Source of the DNA: Candidatus Methylomirabilota bacterium
GTDB lineage: Bacteria > Methylomirabilota > Methylomirabilia > Methylomirabilales > 2-02-FULL-66-22
Assembly (NCBI GenBank): GCA_016209725.1
Contig: JACQVO010000090.1
Span: 1-29,695 of the forward strand
Direction of reading: 5' to 3'
Length of the DNA stretch: 29,695 bases
The position numbers and the translations under genes were made by a program. Positions 23,470 to 29,695 of this stretch are shown here, piece by piece (within the stretch, counting starts at the first letter, position 1; each line of letters opens with the position of its first letter). The notes beneath the pieces were generated by a model that was given only the letters and a program-made list of their open reading frames with translations, searched no databases and had not been told where the DNA came from.

Positions 23470-23511
23470 GTACCCCGCCTTTGGCTGGGCACCCCGCCTA
23501 TGGCGGGGTAC
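23470..23511 (-). promoter_or_regulatory. Mutually exclusive hairpins in the rpmB leader
   Basis: GTACCCCGCC (23470-23479) and GGCGGGGTAC (23502-23511) form a 10-bp stem. ACCCCGCC (23491-23498) instead pairs with GGCGGGGT (23502-23509) through a 3-nt loop. Both use the same right arm, so only one can form. The element lies 18 nt upstream of the rpmB start on the transcript predicted from the promoter at 23545-23573, a suitable place for control of a ribosomal-protein gene. Confidence 0.5.
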
Positions 23512-23531
23512 CCGGGTCTGGACGCCGGTGA

Positions 23532-25673
23532 ATGACGGCGCCAGACTATACTGAATTGGCCCCCCCAAGGCAAGCCCTTTCTCGGGGGACGGGCGCCTCC
23601 CGGCTGACCCTCACGACCCCGGTGGACCTCCTGAAAGGGATCGGTCCATCCCGAGCCGCGTGCCTGGATCGCCTCGGAGTGCGCACCCTCGGGGACGCGC
23701 TGCTCCTGGTCCCGCGGCGATACGAGGATCGGCGCGTCCTGCTGCCCATCGGGCGCCTCCGCCTCGGAGAGCTCCAGACCGTCGCCGGGCAGGTCAAGGC
23801 TGTTGGGATCGGCCGGACGCGGCGGGGCGTCCCCTACTGCGAGATGATGCTCGAAGACGGCACGGGAACGCTTCTCGCGCGCTGGTACCGGCAAGCGTAC
23901 CTGGCGCGGGCGTTCCGGCGAGGGCAGCGGCTCTTCCTGGCCGGCCGGGTCAGCCCCTATCCCCCCCGAGAGATGGTGAACCCCGAGTTCGAAGTCCAGG
24001 AAGCCGGCGACCCCGCCGAGGCGGGGTACCATACCGGCCGCATCGTCCCCATCTACCACCTGACCTCCGGGCTGAGCCAGCGATTCCTCCGCCGATGGCT
24101 CTCCGACCTCGTGCGGGCGCACGCGCCCCAGGTCACAGATCCGCTGCCCCCCGCCGTCCGCGAGCGACACCAACTCCTCCCGCTGCCTCGGGCGGTCACG
24201 TGCCTGCACCTTCCAGACGAGATGTCGGAGGCCGCGGCGGGCCGGCGCCGGCTGGCCTTCGACGAGTTCTTCTTCTTCAGTCTGGCGGTCCTCCGGCAGC
24301 GCGCCGCCCGGACCGCCCGCCCCGGGATCGCCTTCCAGGTGCCGGGGGCGCTGGCGGAGCGCGCGCGATCCCTCGTGCCGTTCCGACTGACACCGGCCCA
24401 GACGCGCGCGCTGGAGAGCATCTGGAATGACATGGCGCAGCCCCGACCCATGCAGCGACTGCTGCAGGGGGATGTGGGATCCGGCAAGACGATCGTGGCC
24501 TTCCTGGCCGCCCTCGCCGCCATCGGGAACGGCTACCAGGCGGCGATCATGGCACCGACGGAGATCCTGGCCGCCCAGCACGCGGAACGGGCGCAGGATC
24601 TGGCCGAGCCCCTGGGCGTCCCGGTGGTGCACCTAGCCGGCAGCATGGCGGCATCCCTGCGGCGCCGGGCGCTGGACCTTCTGGCGGCCACCTCCGCTTG
24701 TCTCGTCGTGGGGACCCATGCCCTCCTGCAGCCCGACGTCGCCTTCGGGCGTCTGGGACTGGTGGTGGTGGACGAGCAACACCGGTTCGGGGTCCTGCAG
24801 CGGGCCGGCCTGCTGCGGAAGGGAAGTGACCCGGATGTCCTGGTCATGACCGCCACCCCCATCCCCCGCAGCCTGGCCCTGGTGCTGTATGGGGACTTCG
24901 ATCTTTCCGTCATCGACGAGCTTCCCCCGGGCCGGCGGCCGGTTGCGACCGAGTGGGTGCAGGAGCGGGAGCGCCTCCGGGTCGAGCAGGAACTGCGCAG
25001 GCGCCTCGGCCAGGGCGAGCGGGGCTACGTGGTGTGCCCGGTGGTGGAGGAGTCGGCCGCCGAGCTGAAGGCGGCCGTTCAAACGGCGGAGGCGTACCGG
25101 CGAGGCCCCCTGGGGGCGTTCGGCGTCGGGCTGGTTCACGGCCGGCTGCCTGCAGCGGAGAAGGCCGGGACGATCGCTGCGTTTCGCCGGGGGGAGATCC
25201 GCCTCCTCGTGGCGACGACCGTGGTCGAGGTCGGGGTGGACGTCCCCGAGGCCACCGCCATCGTGATCGAGGACGCCGACCGCCTGGGGTTGGCGCAGCT
25301 CCATCAGCTTCGCGGCCGGGTTGGACGCGCGGGCCGCCCGGCGGTCTGTTTCGTCATCGCCGACCGGCAGGAGATCGGCGAGGAGGCCCAAGCGCGCCTG
25401 GAAGCCCTCGTGCGGGAGCACGATGGCTTCGCCCTGGCGGAGGCCGATCTTGCACTCCGGGGTCCCGGGGAGTTCTTCGGGACGCGGCAATCCGGCCTGG
25501 ACGGCTTCCGGCTGGGAGACCTCGCAGCGGACTTCAGCCTGCTCGACCTGGCGCGAGCCGAGGCCAAGGCGGCCTTGACGGCGGCGCCGGAGCTCGATGG
25601 TCCCTGGACACCGGTGAGACTGGCAATGGAAGAACGATGGGCGGCACGCCTCGGGTTGGCGCAGGTGGGGTGA
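23532..25673 (+). CDS. recG: ATP-dependent DNA helicase RecG
   Basis: A 713-aa superfamily 2 helicase that regresses stalled forks and processes branched DNA. The N-terminal part has the helix-hairpin-like LLKGIGPSRAACLDRLGVRT and the OB wedge domain (LQTVAGQVKAVG to VNPEFEV). The helicase core follows: LTPAQTRALESIWNDM, Walker A GDVGSGKT (about 313-320), APTEILAAQH, DEQH (about 414-417), TATPIPRSLAL, LVATTVVEVGVDVPEAT and QLRGRVGRAGR. The RecG-specific GPGEFFGTRQSG is near the C-terminus. The N-terminal region before the wedge is short (about 30 aa), so it is the short-form type. ATG 23532 has no clear ribosome site, and the rpmB promoter overlaps its first codons. Confidence 0.96.
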   Translation: MTAPDYTELAPPRQALSRGTGASRLTLTTPVDLLKGIGPSRAACLDRLGVRTLGDALLLVPRRYEDRRVLLPIGRLRLGELQTVAGQVKAVGIGRTRRGVPYCEMMLEDGTGTLLARWYRQAYLARAFRRGQRLFLAGRVSPYPPREMVNPEFEVQEAGDPAEAGYHTGRIVPIYHLTSGLSQRFLRRWLSDLVRAHAPQVTDPLPPAVRERHQLLPLPRAVTCLHLPDEMSEAAAGRRRLAFDEFFFFSLAVLRQRAARTARPGIAFQVPGALAERARSLVPFRLTPAQTRALESIWNDMAQPRPMQRLLQGDVGSGKTIVAFLAALAAIGNGYQAAIMAPTEILAAQHAERAQDLAEPLGVPVVHLAGSMAASLRRRALDLLAATSACLVVGTHALLQPDVAFGRLGLVVVDEQHRFGVLQRAGLLRKGSDPDVLVMTATPIPRSLALVLYGDFDLSVIDELPPGRRPVATEWVQERERLRVEQELRRRLGQGERGYVVCPVVEESAAELKAAVQTAEAYRRGPLGAFGVGLVHGRLPAAEKAGTIAAFRRGEIRLLVATTVVEVGVDVPEATAIVIEDADRLGLAQLHQLRGRVGRAGRPAVCFVIADRQEIGEEAQARLEALVREHDGFALAEADLALRGPGEFFGTRQSGLDGFRLGDLAADFSLLDLARAEAKAALTAAPELDGPWTPVRLAMEERWAARLGLAQVG
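23545..23573 (-). promoter_or_regulatory. Candidate sigma-70-type promoter of rpmB
   Basis: On the reverse strand, TTGCCT (23573-23568) and TATAGT (23550-23545) are separated by 17 bp. This lies inside the first codons of recG and would give an rpmB leader of about 85 nt. Confidence 0.6.
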
Positions 25674-25675
25674 TC

Positions 25676-25720
25676 GGCAATCAGGTAATCTGGCAATCAG
25701 GCAATCTGGCACGCAGGTAG
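25676..25720. repeat. Short direct repeats between recG and rsmD
   Basis: The spacer consists of near-copies of GGCAATC(A/T)GG: GGCAATCAGGTAATCTGGCA is followed by ATCAGGCAATCTGGC and ACGCAGGTAG. It resembles the word-repeat spacer at 20004-20106 in style but not in sequence. Confidence 0.55.
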
Positions 25721-25739
25721 TTGGTGGGACGGAAAGAAG

Positions 25740-26303
25740 GTGCGAATCAGCGCCGGAGAACATCGGGGGCGGCGCCTGCGGGGAGTAAACGGGACCAGGA
25801 CACGTCCGACCTCGGACCTCCTGCGCCAGGCGCTCTTCAACGTCCTGGGCGCCCGGATCCACGGCGCTCGCGTGCTCGACTTGTTTGCCGGAACGGGAGC
25901 CGTGGGCCTGGACGCGCTCAGCCGGGGCGCCGCCCGGGCCACGTTCGTGGAACTGGACCGGAAGGCCCTGGCCAGACTCCGGGCGAACCTGGCAGCCCTG
26001 AACCTCTTGCCGCAGGCTCGGGTGCTGGCCGGCGACGTCCTCCCGGCCTTGTCCCGGCTGCAGGCGGCCGGGGAGACGTTCGACTGCATCTTCGTGGATC
26101 CGCCCTATACGGGGGATCTGGCGGGCCGCTGCATCGAAATACTTGCCGACGGAGCACTTTTGAGCGACAATGGCGCGCTCGTGGTGCAGGGCTTTCACAA
26201 GACCGCGCTCCCGGAGCGGGTCGGGGTCCTGGGACGGACCTGGGGCCGGCGGTACGGGGAGAGTCGCCTGACTCTCTACAGCAAGGAGACGGCATGCAGG
26301 TGA
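25740..26303 (+). CDS. rsmD: 16S rRNA (guanine(966)-N2)-methyltransferase
   Basis: A 187-aa SAM-dependent methyltransferase acting on 16S rRNA in the small subunit. It starts with MRISAGEHRGRRLRGV (GTG start) and has RPTSDLLRQALFNVLG, the SAM motif VLDLFAGTGAVGLDALSRGA, the acidic FVELDRKAL and the catalytic DPPY (120-123). A GGAAAGAAGG ribosome site directly precedes GTG 25740. The 3' end overlaps coaD by 10 nt, a conserved gene pair. Confidence 0.95.
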   Translation: MRISAGEHRGRRLRGVNGTRTRPTSDLLRQALFNVLGARIHGARVLDLFAGTGAVGLDALSRGAARATFVELDRKALARLRANLAALNLLPQARVLAGDVLPALSRLQAAGETFDCIFVDPPYTGDLAGRCIEILADGALLSDNGALVVQGFHKTALPERVGVLGRTWGRRYGESRLTLYSKETACR

Positions 26304-26800
26304 CCGTGGTGTATCCCGGGACTTTCGATCCCTTCACCAATGGGCATATCGATCTGGTGCGGCGGGCGCTCCGGATCTTCCCTCGGCTGATCGTGGCGGT
26401 GGCACGGAACCCACAGAAGACCCCGCTGTTCACCCTGGAGGAGCGGCTGGCCGTCATCCACGACGCCATCGGCCGCCTCCCGGAGGTGGAGGTGGATACC
26501 TTCGATGCCCTGACCGTGGACTACGTGCGGCGGAAGGGCGCCCAGGTCATCCTGCGGGGGATCCGGGCGGTCTCCGACTTCGAATCGGAATTCGCCATGG
26601 CCCTCATGAACCGGAAGATCAGCGAGGATGTCGAGACCGTGTTCCTCATGCCGAACCAGGCGTTCACCTATTTGAGCTCGCGGCTGGTGAAAGAGGTGGC
26701 TCTCCTGGGGGGGAACGTGGACGATCTCGTTCCACCCCTGGCGGCCAAACTGTTGAAGGAGCGTGCCACTCAAACCCACTCGCAGGGGAGGGAGGTATGA
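26294..26800 (+). CDS. coaD: Phosphopantetheine adenylyltransferase
   Basis: A 168-aa nucleotidyltransferase that makes dephospho-CoA from 4'-phosphopantetheine and ATP. YPGTFDPFTNGHIDLVRRA holds the T-x-GH motif (His18), followed by the arginine of VILRGIRAVSDFESEFAMAL and the C-terminal YLSSRLVKEVALLGG, where ISST is usual. Length is normal. The ATG lies in the rsmD 3' end with AAGGAGA upstream. Its stop overlaps the aminotransferase start (ATGA). Confidence 0.96.
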   Translation: MQVTVVYPGTFDPFTNGHIDLVRRALRIFPRLIVAVARNPQKTPLFTLEERLAVIHDAIGRLPEVEVDTFDALTVDYVRRKGAQVILRGIRAVSDFESEFAMALMNRKISEDVETVFLMPNQAFTYLSSRLVKEVALLGGNVDDLVPPLAAKLLKERATQTHSQGREV

Positions 26801-27990
26801 CGGTATCTCAGCGGGCGCGGAACATCGTCCCATCGGCAACCCTGACCATCGCCGCCACCGCCCGGCGGATGCGCGCGCAGGGGATTGACGTGATCGGCTT
26901 CGGCTCGGGCGAGCCCGACTTCGACACGCCGGACCACATCAAGGAAGCGGCCGTTCAGGCCCTCCGCGAAGGCTTCACCAAGTACACCGCCTCCGGGGGC
27001 ATTGACGAACTGAAGGATGCCGTGGTCACCAGGTTGAAGCGCGACAACGGCCTGGAGTACAGCCGCGATCAGATCCTCATTTCCTGTGGAGGCAAGCACT
27101 CGATCTATAATGTCTTCCAGGCGCTCTTGGAGCCGGGAGACGAGGTCCTCATCCCCGCCCCCTACTGGGTGAGTTTTCCCGAGCAGGTCAAGCTGTGCGA
27201 TGCGAAGCCGATCTTCGTCCACACCCATGAGCAGGAAGGGTTCCGCCTGCACCGGGCGCTGGTGGAACCCCGGGTGACCGCGCACACCAAGATCCTGGTC
27301 CTGAACTCCCCCAGCAATCCCACCGGGGCGGCCCTCACCCGAGACGAGCTGGCCGGCTTGGCGGCCTTGGCGGTGGAGCGGGGTTTCTGGCTCCTATCGG
27401 ATGAGACATACGATGCTCTGGTATACGACGGGCACGAGCACGTCAGCATCGCCTCGCTCGGTGACCAGGTGTATGCCAGGACGATCCTGGTCAACTCGCT
27501 GTCCAAGACCTACGCCATGACCGGGTGGCGGGTCGGCTACACGGCGGGACCCAAGGACGTCATCAAGGCCATGGATAACATCCAGAGTCAGGAGACCTCC
27601 AACCCGACCTCCATCGCGCAGCGCGCCGCGGTCGTGGCCCTGACGGGGCCCCAGGAGGCAAGCCACCGGATGCGGGAGGAGTTCGACCGCCGGCGCCGCT
27701 TCATCGTCGAGCGGCTCAACGCCATGCCGGGCGTCTCCTGCCTCAGCCCGCAGGGGGCTTTTTACGTCTTCCCCAACGTCTCGGGGACCTTCGGCAAGCA
27801 CCATGCCGGGACGCTCATCAGGAACTCCACCGACTTCACCGCGTTCCTGCTGGACACGGCGCGAGTCGCCGTGGTGCCCGGGGTCGAGTTTGGCAGCGAC
27901 GCACACATTCGAATATCCTATGCCACGTCCATGTCCAACATCAAGAAGGGGATGGACCGAATGGCGGCAGCCATTCAGCAGCTCCGGTGA
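26797..27990 (+). CDS. aspC: Pyridoxal-phosphate aminotransferase, aspartate aminotransferase type (class I, AAT-Igamma/beta-like)
   Basis: A 397-aa aminotransferase. It has GFGSGEPDFDTPDHIKEAA, KYTASGGIDELKDAV, SCGGKHSIYNVFQALLEPGD, PAPYWVSFPEQV, NSPSNPTGAAL, SDETYDALVYDG and NSLSKTYAMTGWRVGY, with the PLP Schiff-base lysine at 237. ISYATSMSNIKKGMDRM carries the substrate-carboxylate Arg region. This pattern fits the aspartate/prephenate aminotransferase group rather than E. coli AspC, so prephenate or aspartate may be substrates; the prephenate option would suit the nearby shikimate genes. A GGGAGGGAGGT site gives efficient coupled translation with coaD. Confidence 0.9.
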   Translation: MTVSQRARNIVPSATLTIAATARRMRAQGIDVIGFGSGEPDFDTPDHIKEAAVQALREGFTKYTASGGIDELKDAVVTRLKRDNGLEYSRDQILISCGGKHSIYNVFQALLEPGDEVLIPAPYWVSFPEQVKLCDAKPIFVHTHEQEGFRLHRALVEPRVTAHTKILVLNSPSNPTGAALTRDELAGLAALAVERGFWLLSDETYDALVYDGHEHVSIASLGDQVYARTILVNSLSKTYAMTGWRVGYTAGPKDVIKAMDNIQSQETSNPTSIAQRAAVVALTGPQEASHRMREEFDRRRRFIVERLNAMPGVSCLSPQGAFYVFPNVSGTFGKHHAGTLIRNSTDFTAFLLDTARVAVVPGVEFGSDAHIRISYATSMSNIKKGMDRMAAAIQQLR

Positions 27991-28032
27991 CGGTGCTGCG
28001 AACGCAACGCACTTGCCCCCTCCCGTACCCTT

Positions 28033-28076
28033 CCTCCCCCCCGGGCACCCTCTGGGTGGGGTGCCCGGGGGGGAGG
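28033..28076. other. 18-bp perfect inverted repeat
   Basis: CCTCCCCCCCGGGCACCC (28033-28050) is the exact reverse complement of GGGTGCCCGGGGGGGAGG (28059-28076), with an 8-nt loop. It lies 43 bp after the aminotransferase stop and 31 bp before the next start, and lacks a T-run. It could be a factor-independent-like stop, an mRNA stabiliser or a mobile palindromic repeat. Confidence 0.8.
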
Positions 28077-28106
28077 GCAGGTGAGGGGGAGAAGGAGGGA
28101 CAACCC

Positions 28107-29695
28107 ATGACAGGCATCACCCGGCTGAGTAGTTTCCTGATTCTCGTGCTTCTCCTCCTCGGGGCGGGTCCGGCCATGGCCCAGAGCACCTTCATCTTCG
28201 GGGCCCAGGGGGAACCGGTGGATCTCGATCCGGCCATCATCACCGATGGCATCTCCTCGCGGGTCACCCGCCAGATCTATGAGGGCCTGACAAAATACAA
28301 GGGAGCCACGACGGAGGTCGTGCCCGCGCTGGCCGAGAAATGGACGGTCAGCGCCGATGGCACGGTCTGGACCTTCACCTTGCGCAGGAACGTGAAGTTC
28401 CACGACGGCACGCCCTTCGATGCGTCCGCCGGGGTCTGGAACTTCGAGCGCTGGCGGTTCACCAAGCATCCCCAGCACGAGAACCAGCTCAAGGCGGGGA
28501 AGACCTTCGAGTACTACGAGGCCCAGTTCGGCGGCTTCGACGACAAGAGCCTCATCACCAAGGTCGAGGCGGTCAACCCGACAACGGTCCGGATCACCTT
28601 GAAAGCGCCCCAGGGCCCGTTCCTCGCCAACCTGGCGATGTTCGTCTTCGACATCGTCAGCCCCAAGGCGGTGGAGTAGCATGGCACCGCGTTCTCGAAG
28701 AACCCCGCGGGGACGGGGCCGTTCAAGTTCGTGGAATGGAAGGTCGGCCAGGAGGTCATCCTGGAGGCCAACAAGGATTATTGGGACAAGGCCAACGCGC
28801 CCAAGGTGCAGCGGGTGGTGATCCGGAATATCAAGGACAGCTCCCAGCGTCTGGCCGCCCTGAAAGCCGGGGAGATCCACGGGATGGAGGGCGTCAATCC
28901 GGATGACGTCAAGGTGGTCCGGACGGATCCGAACCTTCAGGTCATTCTCCGGCCGACCAACACCACGGGGTATGTCGCCTTCAACTATAAGGTGAAGGAG
29001 CTCCAGGACAAGCGCGTCCGGCAGGCCATCGCCCATGCCATCAACAAGAAGGGGATCGTAGACGCCTTGTATGGTGGGACGGGCGTGGCGGCGAATCAGT
29101 TTCAGCCTCCGCCCCTGTGGGGATATAACAAGGACTTGAAGGACTACGAGTATAACCCCCAGCGGGCGCGGGACCTCCTGAAGGACGCCGGGTTCGCCCA
29201 GGGTCTCAAGGACATCACCTGGGATGACGGCCGCAAAGAGCCGCTCACGTTCTGGTACATGCCGGTCTCCCGGCCGTACTACCCGAACCCGAAGGAGATC
29301 GCCGAGGCCATGGCCGCCGATCTGGCCAAGGCGGGGATCACGGTCCAGCTCCAGACCACCGACTGGGCCGTGTATCTCGACAAGCGGAAGAACGGCCAGC
29401 TCCCCCTCTACATGCTCGGGTGGACCGGGGATAACGGTGACCCGGACAACTTCGTCTGCTATTTCTTCTGTAATCCCGGCGCGTCGCGAGAGGGCTTCTA
29501 CGCCAACCCGTCGCTGGCCGAGGTCCTGCTCCAGGCGCAGAAGGGGACGGACCAGGCGAAGCGGGCCGAGCTGTACCGCAAGGCGGAGCAGATGATCCAC
29601 GACGACGTGAGCCGGGTCTTCATCGCCAACAACCAGCCGCCGCTGGCCTTCTCGAAGAAGGTCAGGGGCTACGTGGCCAATCCCACCAACAGCGA
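28107..29695 (+). pseudogene. Peptide/nickel-type ABC substrate-binding protein (SBP_bac_5) with in-frame TAG at 28677-28679; 3' end outside window
   Basis: The signal peptide (MTGITRLSSFLILVLLLLGA, ending GPAMA) is followed by FGAQGEPVDLDPA, WTVSADGTVWTFTLRRNVKF and HDGTPFDA, the hallmark of cluster C (DppA/OppA-like) binding proteins. After SPKAVE comes TAG, then the same frame continues cleanly with HGTAFSKNPAGTGPFKFVEW, KDYWDKANAPKV, RQAIAHAINKKGIVDALYGG and LGWTGDNGDPDNF to base 29695 without another stop. Homologues typically have Lys before (H/Y)G at this point, so AAG to TAG is the simplest change. Termination would leave 190 residues, too little for a binding protein. The start is well supported by GAAGGAGGGA. 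It is a pseudogene unless TAG is read through or is a sequence error. Confidence 0.88.

Noticed and set aside
25721..26293. Long open frame running through rsmD into coaD
   Set aside because: The upstream part is an out-of-frame shadow of rsmD; coaD begins at ATG 26294 by homology and ribosome site.
1..29695. Genome-wide reassignment of TAG to an amino acid
   Set aside because: At least eight apparently normal genes end in TAG at the expected family length, so TAG still works as a stop; only local readthrough remains possible.
1..29695. CRISPR array, tRNA, rRNA, insertion sequence or prophage
   Set aside because: No regular repeat-spacer array, cloverleaf, transposase or phage structural gene was recognised on either strand.

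Overview
The window is GC-rich, densely packed chromosomal DNA from an uncultured-type Gram-negative-like bacterium. Nearly all genes run on the + strand. Several starts are GTG (efp, aroQ copy 2, thiE, tsaC, rel, rsmD) and one is TTG (accC). The content (CoA-dependent catabolic genes, branched-chain amino acid and peptide ABC importers, and an aroKB/aroB/aroQ/efp/accB/accC string) fits soil lineages such as Rokubacteria/Methylomirabilota or their neighbours. No rRNA or marker tree is available here, so the lineage is a low-confidence inference. No tRNA, rRNA, CRISPR array, insertion sequence or phage gene was seen.

Layout. (1) 1-3270 is a decaying catabolic segment. It holds the 3' part of a first aroQ, an intact SDR dehydrogenase, an internally deleted MaoC hydratase, a CaiB/BaiF CoA-transferase with one in-frame TAG, a 116-bp copy of the SDR 3' region exactly 1,700 bp downstream of the original, and a frameshifted reverse-strand SNF2-type helicase scrap. 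(2) 3279-10556 is a housekeeping block: a promoter, an AroK-AroB fusion, a separate AroB, a TPR protein, a roadblock/LC7 protein, a good terminator, then aroQ-efp-accB-accC, with thiE (to 11233) overlapping accC by 4 nt. It links chorismate synthesis, translation factor EF-P and fatty-acid initiation. (3) 11393-12565 is a FAD-dependent amine/amino-acid oxidoreductase, followed by scraps of a TolB-like propeller and of a reverse-strand livF. (4) 12873-20003 is a complete branched-chain amino acid (HAAT) importer operon. It has a near-consensus promoter, a structured leader, one SBP, livH, a livM with a long N-terminal extension, a single-gene livG-livF fusion and a second SBP. (5) 20107-27990 is a conserved core segment: tsaC, a bifunctional Rel, rpmB (reverse strand), recG, rsmD, coaD and an aspartate-type aminotransferase. 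(6) 28107-end is a peptide-type ABC substrate-binding protein, also broken by a single in-frame TAG.

The most interesting observation is that two otherwise clean genes, 27 kb apart, each carry one in-frame TAG where the family usually has lysine (AAG to TAG). At least eight other genes in the window use TAG as their normal stop. Ordinary pseudogenes, consensus errors or context-dependent amber readthrough could all explain this, and the sequence alone cannot decide. The livGF fusion, the tandem and divergent AroB copies, and the rearranged segment at 1.2-3.2 kb are the other points worth a second look. I did not find a clearly new multi-gene system.
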